Source of the DNA: Crossaster papposus
Lineage: Eukaryota; Echinodermata; Asteroidea; Velatida; Solasteridae
Direction: 5' to 3'
DNA length: 64,000 nt
NCBI GenBank assembly: GCA_037893245.1
Contig: JBAIAA010000009.1
Coordinates: 1,736,001 to 1,800,000 of the forward strand
In this document: positions 51,567-64,000 of the stretch, piece by piece
How the letters are laid out: each line of letters begins with the position of its first letter
Position numbering within the stretch: the first letter of the stretch is position 1
Notes under the pieces: generated by a model
Seen by the model: only the letters and a program-made list of their open reading frames with translations
Told to the model about the DNA's origin: nothing
Databases searched by the model: none
Program-made: the position numbers and the translations under genes

Positions 51567-54500
51567 AGGATACTGGCGGCATATGTGTATGTGGCAATAC
51601 ACGTGTACATACATACATATCAGAAAACATGGCTGCGAATGAGGATAATTTTCTCGACATATATCTGAGCTGCGATTCTCAACGTTGTTCGAGAATGAAG
51701 AGAGAGACTCACTAGCTCGACATCCGAGCCAAAATATTGCCAAATTTCTCACTGGAAAAAAACCAAACTGAGAGACTCTTGCGTCAGGATACTGGCGGCA
51801 TGGGCCTATGTGGCAATACACGTTTACATACATACACATCAGAAAACATGGCTGCGACTGAGGATAATGTTCTCGACATGTATCTGAGCTGCGAGCCTCA
51901 ACGTTGTTCGAGAATGAAGAGACACTCACCAGCTCGCCATCCGAGCCAAAATATTGCCAAATTTTTCATTGGAAAAACAAACAAACTGAGAGAATCATGC
52001 GTCAGGATACTGGCGGCATAGGCCTATGTGCCAATACACGTGTACATACATACACATCAGAAAACATGGCTGCGAATGAGGATAATGTTCTCAGCATATA
52101 TCTGAGCTGCGAACCTCAACGTTGTTCGAGAATGAAGAGACATTCACCACCTCCACATCTGAGCTAACACATCGTCAAAATTCTCACCGGAAGAGACCAA
52201 AACTTTGAGACTCATGCGTCAGGACACTGGCGGCATAGGCCTATGAGGCAATACACGTGTACATACATACACATCAGAAAACATGGCTACGAATGAGAAT
52301 AATTTTGTCAACATATATCTGAGCTGCGAACCTCAACAATGTTCGAGAATGAAGAGACACTCACCAGCTCGACATCTGAGCCAAAATATTGCCAAATTTC
52401 TCACTGAAACAAACCTAAACTGAGAGACTCATGCGTCAGGACACTGGCGGCATATGCCTATGTGACAATACACGTGTACATACATACACATAAGAAAACA
52501 TGGCTGCGAATGAGGACAATTTTCTCGACATATATCTGAGCTGCGAGCCTCAACGTTGTTCGAGAATGAAGAGACACTCACCAGCTCGACATCCGAGCCA
52601 AAATATTGCCAAATTTCTCACTGGAAAAACAAACAAACTGAGAGACTCATGCGTCAGGATACTAGCGGCATAGGCCTATGTGGCAATACACGTGTACATA
52701 CATACACATCAGAAAACATGGCTGCGAATGAGGATAATGTTCTCGACATATATCTGAGCTGCGAACCTGAACGTTGTTCGAGAATGAAGAGACATTCACC
52801 ACCTCCACATCTGAGCTAACCCATCGCCAAAATTCTCACCGGAAGAGACCAAAACTTTGAGACTCATGCGTCAAGACACTGGCGGCATAGGCCTATGAGA
52901 CAATACACGTGTACATACATACACATAAGAAAACATGGCTGCGAATGAGGATAATTTTCTCGACATATATCTGAGCTGCGAGCCTCAACGTTGTTGGAGA
53001 ATAAAGCGACACTCACCAGCTCGACATCCGAGCCGAAATATTGCCATTTTTTCAGTGGAAAAAAACAAACTGAGAGACTCACGTGTCAGGATACTGGCGG
53101 CATATGTGTATGTGGCAATACACGTGTACATACATACATATCAGAAAACATGGCTGCGAATGAGGATAATTTTCTCGACATATATCTGAGCTGCGATTCT
53201 CAACGTTGTTCGAGAATGAAGAGAGAGACTCACTAGCTCGACATCCGAGCCAAAATATTGCCAAATTTCTCACTGGAAAAAAACCAAACTGAGAGACTCT
53301 TGCGTCAGGATACTGGCGGCATGGGCCTATGTGGCAATACACGTTTACATACATACACATCAGAAAACATGGCTGCGACTGAGGATAATGTTCTCGACAT
53401 GTATCTGAGCTGCGAGCCTCAACGTTGTTCGAGAATGAAGAGACACTCACCAGCTCGCCATCCGAGCCAAAATATTGCCAAATTTTTCATTGGAAAAACA
53501 AACAAACTGAGAGAATCATGCGTCAGGATACTGGCGGCATAGGCCTATGTGCCAATACACGTGTACATACATACACATCAGAAAACATGGCTGCGAATGA
53601 GGATAATGTTCTCAGCATATATCTGAGCTGCGAACCTCAACGTTGTTCGAGAATGAAGAGACATTCACCACCTCCACATCTGAGCTAACACATCGTCAAA
53701 ATTCTCACCGGAAGAGACCAAAACTTTGAGACTCATGCGTCAGGACACTGGCGGCATAGGCCTATGAGGCAATACACGTGTACATACATACACATCAGAA
53801 AACATGGCTACGAATGAGAATAATTTTGTCAACATATATCTGAGCTGCGAACCTCAACAATGTTCGAGAATGAAGAGACACTCACCAGCTCGACATCTGA
53901 GCCAAAATATTGCCAAATTTCTCACTGAAACAAACCTAAACTGAGAGACTCATGCGTCAGGACACTGGCGGCATATGCCTATGTGACAATACACGTGTAC
54001 ATACATACACATAAGAAAACATGGCTGCGAATGAGGACAATTTTCTCGACATATATCTGAGCTGCGAGCCTCAACGTTGTTCGAGAATGAAGAGACACTC
54101 ACCAGCTCGACATCCGAGCCAAAATATTGCCAAATTTCTCACTGGAAAAACAAACAAACTGAGAGACTCATGCGTCAGGATACTAGCGGCATAGGCCTAT
54201 GTGGCAATACACGTGTACATACATACACATCAGAAAACATGGCTGCGAATGAGGATAATGTTCTCGACATATATCTGAGCTGCGAACCTCAACGTTGTTC
54301 GAGAATAAAGAGACATTCACCACCTCCACATCTGAGCTAACCCATCGCCAAAATTCTCACCGGAAGAGACCAAAACTTTGAGACTCATGCGTCAAGACAC
54401 TGGCGGCATAGGCCTATGAGACAATACACGTGTACATACATACACATAAGAAAACATGGCTGCGAATGAGGATAATTTTCTCGACATATATCTGAGCTGC

Positions 54501-54608
54501 GAGCCTCAACGTTGTTGGAGAATAAAGCGACACTCACCAGCTCGACATCCGAGCCGAAATATTGCCATTTTTTCAGTGGAAAAAAACAAACTGAGAGACT
54601 CACGTGTC
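51567..54608 (+). repeat. 7-monomer tandem duplication (1521 bp x 2)
   Basis: Bases 51567-53087 recur at 53088-54608: 51737/53258, 51904/53425, 52556/54077 and 52864/54385, all offset 1521 bp. Markers include tcaacaatgttcg and gagaataattttgtcaac. One visible difference is aacctgaacg (52767) against aacctcaacg (54288). The left junction joins ctcacgtgtcagg to atactggcggcatatgtg near 53088, which again looks like a hybrid monomer. Confidence 0.8.
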
Positions 54609-57600
54609 AGGACACTGGCGGCATATGCCTAAGTGGCAATACATTTGTACATACATAAACATAAGAAAACATGGCTGCGAATGAGGATAATTTTCTCGAC
54701 TTATATCTGAGCTGCGAGCCTCAACGTTGTTTGAGAATGAAGGGACACTCACCAGCCCGACATCTGAGCAAAAATATTGCCAAATTTCTCACTGGAAAAC
54801 AAACAAACTTAGAGACTCATGCGTCAGGATACTGGCGGCATAGGCCTATGCGGCAATACACGTGTACATACATACACATACGAAAACATGGCTGCGAATG
54901 AGGATAATTTTCTCGACATATATCTGAGCTGCGAGCCTCAACGTTGTTCGAGAATGAAGAGACACTCACCAGCTCGACATCCGAGCCAAAATATTGCCAA
55001 ATTTCTCACTTGACAAAACACCAACAACTGAGAGACTCATGTGTCAGGACACTGGCGGCATATGTGTATGTGGCAATACACGTGTACATACATACATATC
55101 AGAAAACATGGCTGCGAATGAGGATAATTTTCTCGACATATATCTGAGCTGCGATTCTCAACGTTGTTCGAGAATGAAGAGAGACTCACTAGCTCGACAT
55201 CCGAGCCAAAATATTGCCAAATTTCTCACTGGAAAAACAAACAAACTGAGAGACTTATGCGTCAGGATACTAGCGGCATAGGCCTATGTGGCAATACACG
55301 TGTACATACATACACATCAGAAAACATGGCTGCGAATGAGGATAATGTTCTCGACATATATCTGAGCTGCGAACCTCCACGTTGTTCGAAAATGAAGAGA
55401 CACTCACCAGCTCGACATCCGAGCCAAAATATTGCCAAATTTCTCACTGGAAAACAAACAAACTTAGAGACTCATGCGTCAGGATACTGGCGGCATAGGC
55501 CTATGCGGCAATACACGTGTACATACATACACATACGAAAACATGGCTGCGAATGAGGATAATTTTCTCGACATATATCTGAGCTGCGAGCCTCAACGTT
55601 GTTCGAGAATGAAGAGACACTCACCAGCTCGACATCCGAGCCAAAATATTGCCAAATTTCTCACTTGACAAAACACCAACAACTGAGAGACTCATGTGTC
55701 AGGACACTGGCGGCATATGTGTATGTGGCAATACACGTGTACATACATACATATCAGAAAACATGGCTGCGAATGAGGATAATTTTCTCGACATATATCT
55801 GAGCTGCGATTCTCAACGTTGTTCGAGAATGAAGAGAGACTCACTAGCTCGACATCCGAGCCAAAATATTGCCAAATTTCTCACTGGAAAAAAACCAAAC
55901 TGAGAGACTCATGCGTCAGGATACTGGCGGCATGGGCCTATGTGGCAATACACGTTTACATACATACACATCAGAAAACATGGCTGCGAATGAGGATAAT
56001 GTTCTCGACATGTATCTGAGCTGCAAACCTCAACGTTGTTCGAGAATGAAGAGACACTCACCAGCTCGACATCTGAGCCAAAACATTGCCAAATTTCTCA
56101 CTGAAACAAACCTAAACTGAGAGACTCATGCGTCAGGACACTGGCGGCATATGCCTATGTGACAATACACGTGTACATACATACACATAAGAAAACATGG
56201 CTGCGAATGAGGACAATTTTCTCGACATATATCTGAGCTGCGAGCCTCAACGTTGTTCGAGAATGAAGAGACACTCACCAGCTCGACATCCGAGCCAAAA
56301 TATTGCCAAATTTCTCACTGGAAAAACAAACAAACTGAGTGACTCATGCGTCAGGATACTAGCGGCATAGGCCTATGTGGCAATACACGTGTACATACAT
56401 ACACATCAGAAAACATGGCTGCGAATGAGGATAATGTTCTCGACATATATCTGAGCTGCGAACCTCCACGTTGTTCGAAAATGAAGAGACACTCACCAGC
56501 TCGACATCCGAGCAAAAATATTGCCAAATTTCTCACTGGAAAACAAACAAACTTAGAGAATCATGCGTCAGGATACTGGCGGCATATGCCTATGTGACAA
56601 TACACGTGTACATACATACACATAAGAAAACATGGCTGCGAATGAGGATAATTTTCTCGACATATATCTGAGCTGCGATTCTCAACGTTGTTCGAGAATG
56701 AATAGAGAGACTCACTAGCTCGACATCCGAGTCAAAATATTGCCAAATTTCTCACTGGAAAAAAACCAAACTGAGAGACTCTTGCGTCAGGATACTGGCG
56801 GCATGGGCCTATGTGGCAATACACGTTTACATACATACACATCAGAAAACATGGCTGCGACTGAGGATAATGTTCTCGACATGTATCTGAGCTGCGAGCC
56901 TCAACGTTGTTCGAGAATGAAGAGACACTCACCAGCTCGCCATCCGAGCCAAAATATTGCCAAATTTTTCATTGGAAAAACAAACAAACTGAGAGAATCA
57001 TGCGTCAGGATACTGGCGGCATAGGCCTATGTGCCAATACACGTGTACATACATACACATCAGAAAACATGGCTGCGAATGAGGATAATGTTCTCAGCAT
57101 ATATCTGAGCTGCGAACCTCAACGTTGTTCGAGAATGAAGAGACATTCACCACCTCCACATCTGAGCTAACACATCGTCAAAATTCTCACCGGAAGAAAC
57201 CTAAACTGAGAGACTCATGCGTCAGGACACTGGCGGCATATGCCTATGTGACAATACACGTGTACATACATACACATAAGAAAACATGGCTGCGAATGAG
57301 GACAATTTTCTCGACATATATCTGAGCTGCGAGCCTCAACGTTGTTCGAGAATGAAGAGACACTCACCAGCTCGACATCCGAGCCAAAATATTGCCAAAT
57401 TTCTCACTGGAAAACAAACAAACTTAGAGACTCATGCGTCAGGATACTGGCGGCATATGTGTATGTGGCAATACACGTGTACATACATACATATCAGAAA
57501 ACATGGCTGCGAATGAGGATAATTTTCTCGACATATATCTGAGCTGCGATTCTCAACGTTGTTCGAGAATGAAGAGAGAGACTCACTAGCTCGACATCCG

Positions 57601-60600
57601 AGCCAAAATATTGCCAAATTTCTCACTGGAAAAAAACCAAACTGAGAGACTCTTGCGTCAGGATACTGGCGGCATGGGCCTATGTGGCAATACACGTTTA
57701 CATACATACACATCAGAAAACATGGCTGCGACTGAGGATAATGTTCTCGACATGTATCTGAGCTGCGAGCCTCAACGTTGTTCGAGAATGAAGAGACACT
57801 CACCAGCTCGCCATCCGAGCCAAAATATTGCCAAATTTTTCATTGGAAAAACAAACAAACTGAGAGAATCATGCGTCAGGATACTGGCGGCATAGGCCTA
57901 TGTGCCAATACACGTGTACATACATACACATCAGAAAACATGGCTGCGAATGAGGATAATGTTCTCAGCATATATCTGAGCTGCGAACCTCAACGTTGTT
58001 CGAGAATGAAGAGACATTCACCACCTCCACATCTGAGCTAACACATCGTCAAAATTCTCACCGGAAGAGACCAAAACTTTGAGACTCATGCGTCAGGACA
58101 CTGGCGGCATAGGCCTATGAGGCAATACACGTGTACATACATACACATCAGAAAACATGGCTACGAATGAGAATAATTTTGTCAACATATATCTGAGCTG
58201 CGAACCTCAACAATGTTCGAGAATGAAGAGACACTCACCAGCTCGACATCTGAGCCAAAATATTGCCAAATTTCTCACTGAAACAAACCTAAACTGAGAG
58301 ACTCATGCGTCAGGACACTGGCGGCATATGCCTATGTGACAATACACGTGTACATACATACACATAAGAAAACATGGCTGCGAATGAGGACAATTTTCTC
58401 GACATATATCTGAGCTGCGAGCCTCAACGTTGTTCGAGAATGAAGAGACACTCACCAGCTCGACATCCGAGCCAAAATATTGCCAAATTTCTCACTGGAA
58501 AAACAAACAAACTGAGAGACTCATGCGTCAGGATACTAGCGGCATAGGCCTATGTGGCAATACACGTGTACATACATACACATCAGAAAACATGGCTGCG
58601 AATGAGGATAATGTTCTCGACATATATCTGAGCTGCGAACCTCAACGTTGTTCGAGAATGAAGAGACATTCACCACCTCCACATCTGAGCTAACCCATCG
58701 CCAAAATTCTCACCGGAAGAGACCAAAACTTTGAGACTCATGCGTCAAGACACTGGCGGCATAGGCCTATGAGACAATACACGTGTACATACATACACAT
58801 AAGAAAACATGGCTGCGAATGAGGATAATTTTCTCGACATATATCTGAGCTGCGAGCCTCAACGTTGTTGGAGAATAAAGCGACACTCACCAGCTCGACA
58901 TCCGAGCCGAAATATTGCCATTTTTTCAGTGGAAAAAAACAAACTGAGAGACTCACGTGTCAGGACACTGGCGGCATATGCCTAAGTGGCAATACATTTG
59001 TACATACATAAACATAAGAAAACATGGCTGCGAATGAGGATAATTTTCTCGACTTATATCTGAGCTGCGAGCCTCAACGTTGTTTGAGAATGAAGGGACA
59101 CTCACCAGCCCGACATCTGAGCAAAAATATTGCCAAATTTCTCACTGGAAAACAAACAAACTTAGAGACTCATGCGTCAGGATACTGGCGGCATAGGCCT
59201 ATGCGGCAATACACGTGTACATACATACACATACGAAAACATGGCTGCGAATGAGGATAATTTTCTCGACATATATCTGAGCTGCGAGCCTCAACGTTGT
59301 TCGAGAATGAAGAGACACTCACCAGCTCGACATCCGAGCCAAAATATTGCCAAATTTCTCACTTGACAAAACACCAACAACTGAGAGACTCATGTGTCAG
59401 GACACTGGCGGCATATGTGTATGTGGCAATACACGTGTACATACATACATATCAGAAAACATGGCTGCGAATGAGGATAATTTTCTCGACATATATCTGA
59501 GCTGCGATTCTCAACGTTGTTCGAGAATGAAGAGAGACTCAATAGCTCGACATCCGAGCCAAAATATTGCCAAATTTCTCACTGGAAAAACAAACAAACT
59601 GAGAGACTTATGCGTCAGGATACTAGCGGCATAGGCCTATGTGGCAATACACGTGTACATACATACACATCAGAAAACATGGCTGCGAATGAGGATAATG
59701 TTCTCGACATATATCTGAGCTGCGAACCTCCACGTTGTTCGAAAATGAAGAGACACTCACCAGCTCAACATCCGAGCCAAAATATTGCCAAATTTCTCAC
59801 TGGAAAACAAACAAACTTAGAGACTCATGCGTCAGGATACTGGCGGCATAGGCCTATGCGGCAATACACGTGTACATACATACACATACGAAAACATGGC
59901 TGCGAATGAGGATAATTTTCTCGACATATATCTGAGCTGCGAGCCTCAACGTTGTTCGAGAATGAAGAGACACTCACCAGCTCGACATCCGAGCCAAAAT
60001 ATTGCCAAATTTCTCACTTGACAAAACACCAACAACTGAGAGACTCATGTGTCAGGACACTGGCGGCATGTGTGTATGTGGCAATACACGTGTACATACA
60101 TACATATCAGAAAACATGGCTGCGAATGAGGATAATTTTCTCGACATATATCTGAGCTGCGATTCTCAACGTTGTTCGAGAATGAAGAGAGACTCACTAG
60201 CTCGACATCCGAGCCAAAATATTGCCAAATTTCTCACTGGAAAAAAACCAAACTGAGAGACTCATGCGTCAGGATACTGGCGGCATGGGCCTATGTGGCA
60301 ATACACGTTTACATACATACACATCAGAAAACATGGCTGCGAATGAGGATAATGTTCTCGACATGTATCTGAGCTGCAAACCTCAACGTTGTTCGAGAAT
60401 GAAGAGACACTCACCAGCTCGACATCTGAGCCAAAACATTGCCAAATTTCTCACTGAAACAAACCTAAACTGAGAGACTCATGCGTCAGGACACTGGCGG
60501 CATATGCCTATGTGACAATACACGTGTACATACATACACATAAGAAAACATGGCTGCGAATGAGGACAATTTTCTCGACATATATCTGAGCTGCGAGCCT

Positions 60601-63600
60601 CAACGTTGTTCAAGAATGAAGAGACACTCACCAGCTCGACATCCGAGCCAAAATATTGCCAAATTTCTCACTGGAAAAACAAACAAACTGAGAGACTCAT
60701 GCGTCAGGATACTAGCGGCATAGGCCTATGTGGCAATACACGTGTACATACATACACATCAGAAAACATGGCTGCGAATGAGGATAATGTTCTCGACATA
60801 TATCTGAGCTGCGAACCTCCACGTTGTTCGAAAATGAAGAGACACTCACCAGCTCGACATCCGAGCAAAAATATTGCCAAATTTCTCACTGGAAAACAAA
60901 CAAACTTAGAGACTCATGCGTCAGGATACTGGCGGCATATGTGTATGTGGCAATACACGTGTACATACATACATATCAGAAAACATGGCTGCGAATGAGG
61001 ATAATTTTCTCGACATATATCTGAGCTGCGATTCTCAACGTTGTTCGAGAATGAATAGAGAGACTCACTAGCTCGACATCCGAGTCAAAATATTGCCAAA
61101 TTTCTCACTGGAAAAAAACCAAACTGAGAGACTCTTGCGTCAGGATACTGGCGGCATGGGCCTATGTGGCAATACACGTTTACATACATACACATCAGAA
61201 AACATGGCTGCGACTGAGGATAATGTTCTCGACATGTATCTGAGCTGCGAGCCTCAACGTTGTTCGAGAATGAAGAGACACTCACCAGCTCGCCATCCGA
61301 GCCAAAATATTGCCAAATTTTTCATTGGAAAAACAAACAAACTGAGAGAAGAATGCGTCAGGATACTGGCGGCATAGGCCTATGTGCCAATACACGTGTA
61401 CATACATACACATCAGAAAACATGGCTGCGAATGAGGATAATGTTCTCAGCATATATCTGAGCTGCGAACCTCAACGTTGTTCGAGAATGAAGAGACATT
61501 CACCACCTCCACATCTGAGCTAACACATCGTCAAAATTCTCACCGGAAGAAACCTAAACTGAGAGACTCATGCGTCAGGACACTGGCGGCATATGCCTAT
61601 GTGACAATACACGTGTACATACATACACATAAGAAAACATGGCTGCGAATGAGGACAATTTTCTCGACATATATCTGAGCTGCGAGCCTCAACGTTGTTC
61701 GAGAATGAAGAGACACTCACCAGCTCGACATCCGAGCCAAAATATTGCCAAATTTCTCACTGGAAAACAAACAAACTTAGAGACTCATGCGTCAGGATAC
61801 TGGCGGCATATGTGTATGTGGCAATACACGTGTACATACATACATATCAGAAAACATGGCTGCGAATGAGGATAATTTTCTCGACATATATCTGAGCTGC
61901 GATTCTCAACGTTGTTCGAGAATGAAGAGAGAGACTCACTAGCTCGACATCCGAGCCAAAATATTGCCAAATTTCTCACTGGAAAAAAACCAAACTGAGA
62001 GACTCTTGCGTCAGGATACTGGCGGCATGGGCCTATGTGGCAATACACGTTTACATACATACACATCAGAAAACATGGCTGCGACTGAGGATAATGTTCT
62101 CGACATGTATCTGAGCTGCGAGCCTCAACGTTGTTCGAGAATGAAGAGACACTCACCAGCTCGCCATCGGAGCCAAAATATTGCCCAATTTTTCATTGGA
62201 AAAACAAACAAACTGAGAGAATCATGCGTCAGGATACTGGCGGCATAGGCCTATGTGCCAATACACGTGTACATACATACACATCAGAAAACATGGCTGC
62301 GAATGAGGATAATGTTCTCAGCATATATCTGAGCTGCGAACCTCAACGTTGTTCGAGAATGAAGAGACATTCACCACCTCCACATCTGAGCTAACACATC
62401 GTCAAAATTCTCACCGGAAGAAACCTAAACTGAGAGACTCATGCGTCAGGACACTGGCGGCATATGCCTATGTGACAATACACGTGTACATACATACACA
62501 TAAGAAAACATGGCTGCGAATGAGGACAATTTTCTCGACATATATCTGAGCTGCGAGCCTCAACGTTGTTCGAGAATGAAGAGACACTCACCAGCTCGAC
62601 ATCCGAGCCAAAATATTGCCAAATTTCTCACTGGAAAACAAACAAACTTAGAGACTCATGCGTCAGGATACTGGCGGCATATGTGTATGTGGCAATACAC
62701 GTGTACATACATACATATCAGAAAACATGGCTGCGAATGAGGATAATTTTCTCGACATATATCTGAGCTGCGATTCTCAACGTTGTTCGAGAATGAAGAG
62801 AGAGACTCACTAGCTCGACATCCGAGCCAAAATATTGCCAAATTTCTCACTGGAAAAAAACCAAACTGAGAGACTCTTGCGTCAGGATACTGGCGGCATG
62901 GGCCTATGTGGCAATACACGTTTACATACATACACATCAGAAAACATGGCTGCGACTGAGGATAATGTTCTCGACATGTATCTGAGCTGCGAGCCTCAAC
63001 GTTGTTCGAGAATGAAGAGACACTCACCAGCTCGCCATCGGAGCCAAAATATTGCCAAATTTTTCATTGGAAAAACAAACAAACTGAGAGAATCATGCGT
63101 CAGGATACTGGCGGCATAGGCCTATGTGCCAATACACGTGTACATACATACACATCAGAAAACATGGCTGCGAATGAGGATAATGTTCTCAGCATATATC
63201 TGAGCTGCGAACCTCAACGTTGTTCGAGAATGAAGAGACATTCACCACCTCCACATCTGAGCTAACACATCGTCAAAATTCTCACCGGAAGAGACCAAAA
63301 CTTTGAGACTCATGCGTCAGGACACTGGCGGCATAGGCCTATGAGGCAATACACGTGTACATACATACACATCAGAAAACATGGCTACGAATGAGAATAA
63401 TTTTGTCAACATATATCTGAGCTGCGAACCTCAACAATGTTCGAGAATGAAGAGACACTCACCAGCTCGACATCTGAGCCAAAATATTGCCAAATTTCTC
63501 ACTGAAACAAACCTAAACTGAGAGACTCATGCGTCAGGACACTGGCGGCATATGCCTATGTGACAATACACGTGTACATACATACACATAAGAAAACATG

Positions 63601-64000
63601 GCTGCGAATGAGGACAATTTTCTCGACATATATCTGAGCTGCGAGCCTCAACGTTGTTCGAGAATGAAGAGACACTCACCAGCTCGACATCCGAGCCAAA
63701 ATATTGCCAAATTTCTCACTGGAAAAACAAACAAACTGAGAGACTCATGCGTCAGGATACTAGCGTCATAGGCCTATGTGGCAATACACGTGTACATACA
63801 TACACATCAGAAAACATGGCTGCGAATGAGGATAATGTTCTCGACATATATCTGAGCTGCGAACCTCAACGTTGTTCGAGAATGAAGAGACATTCACCAC
63901 CTCCACATCTGAGCTAACCCATCGCCAAAATTCTCACCGGAAGAGACCAAAACTTTGAGACTCATGCGTCAAGACACTGGCGGCATAGGCCTATGAGACA
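53088..64000 (+). repeat. 20-monomer HOR (4353 bp), two copies and a partial third
   Basis: Copy 1 is about 53088-57440 and copy 2 about 57441-61793: 54077/58430, 55164/59517, 55819/60172, 56740/61093 and 57125/61478, all offset 4353 bp (20 x 217 + 13). The sequence beyond 61793 begins a third copy that carries an additional 871-bp subunit, after which the order resumes (58430 corresponds to 63654, offset 5224 = 4353 + 871). Differences are few, for example tcactagctcg against tcaatagctcg (59541), and catatgtgtatg against catgtgtgtatg (60066). Confidence 0.85.
60850..63285 (+). repeat. 4-monomer subrepeat (871 bp), three copies
   Basis: The same ordered four monomers begin near 61093, 61964 and 62835 and near 61260, 62131 and 63002. 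Diagnostic variants are gactcttgcgtcagg, ccaaatttttcattgg, gtgccaatacac and tctcagcatat. In the equivalent part of the preceding 4353-bp unit (56740-58041) there are only two copies, at 56740 and 57611. Small private changes (gagagaagaatgcg at 61350, ccatcggagcc at 62165 and 63036) separate the copies. Confidence 0.85.

Larger units (their letters stand above)
1..64000 (+). repeat. Satellite DNA array, about 217-bp monomer, spanning the whole window
   Basis: Landmark strings such as gagactcatgcgtcagga, caatacacgtgtacatac and cctcaacgttgttcgag recur every 217 bp (216-220 bp in variants) from the first base to the last, always in the same orientation. The consensus monomer I derived is 217 bp with 97 G+C. 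No unique flanking sequence appears at either end, so the array is longer than the window. Variation takes the form of ordered monomer types that repeat in blocks, which defines higher-order repeats. The short open frames on both strands are periodic with the monomer, restart each time in a shifted frame, and match no protein family I recognise. I therefore annotate no coding sequence. The type is a complex eukaryotic satellite. Centromeric, pericentromeric, subtelomeric or interstitial location cannot be decided from the sequence. Confidence 0.98.

Noticed and set aside
1-64000. CRISPR-like array
   Set aside because: Repeats are 217 bp and directly abutting, with no unique spacers. The array is a satellite.
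1-64000. Helitron-borne tandem repeats of the bivalve 'pearl' kind
   Set aside because: Those elements have short internal arrays with defined ends. Here no element ends are visible over 64 kb, so the comparison cannot be supported.
1-64000. 17-bp CENP-B box
   Set aside because: I looked for the core TTCG...A..CGGG pattern. The monomer has ttcgaga but not the matching right half, so no CENP-B box is called.

Overview
The whole 64-kb window is one uninterrupted satellite DNA array. The basic unit is a monomer of about 217 bp (about 45% G+C, all copies in the same orientation), giving roughly 290 monomers, and the array runs off both ends of the window. I find no convincing protein gene, rRNA, tRNA, CRISPR array or autonomous transposon. 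The many short open frames (about 60-170 codons) are by-products of the tandem repeat: 217 = 3 x 72 + 1, so every frame shifts by one base at each monomer and soon meets a stop.

The host is a eukaryote. The only non-satellite DNA is a 143-bp insert present three times (12528-12670, 13764-13906, 15000-15142). It ends in a ggcgttaaac motif followed by a short (ACTC)n tail. That ending resembles short interspersed elements I know from molluscan genomes (gastropods and bivalves), so a mollusc is my best guess, from memory and not from a search. The insert is flanked by a 9-12 bp duplication of satellite sequence, as expected for a retroposed element.

Layout, by higher-order repeat (HOR) domain: (1) 1-12.2 kb: homogeneous 217-bp monomers in a 22-monomer HOR (4776 bp, then a 20-monomer copy of 4342 bp), plus a local 3-monomer duplication at the start. 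(2) 12.4-15.9 kb: 1236-bp HOR made of five monomers plus the insert, nearly three copies. (3) 15.5-20.9 kb: 6-monomer HOR (1301 bp) with copy-number changes. (4) 20.9-24.6 kb: 5-monomer HOR (1086 bp). (5) 24.6-27.7 kb: 7-monomer duplication (1520 bp). (6) 27.7-32.3 kb: irregular mosaic. (7) 32.3-42.3 kb: nearly identical tandem duplication of 4991 bp (exactly 23 x 217). (8) 41.8-45.2 kb: 9-monomer duplication (1957 bp). (9) 45.2-51.6 kb: mosaic with shared blocks 2611 and 2827 bp apart. (10) 51.6-54.6 kb: 7-monomer duplication (1521 bp). (11) 53.1-64 kb: 20-monomer HOR (4353 bp) in which a 4-monomer 871-bp subunit expands from two to three copies.

Nothing here works as an operon or pathway. 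What the window records is satellite evolution: in-register unequal crossing-over at many scales, hybrid monomers at breakpoints, half-monomer patchworks, and one transposon insertion carried along by amplification. Each typical monomer also holds a 10-bp palindrome with a CACGTG core inside a 24-nt perfect purine-pyrimidine alternation. A centromeric or other heterochromatic role is plausible but cannot be shown from sequence alone. Block edges were found by eye and are good to roughly 10-50 bp unless stated.
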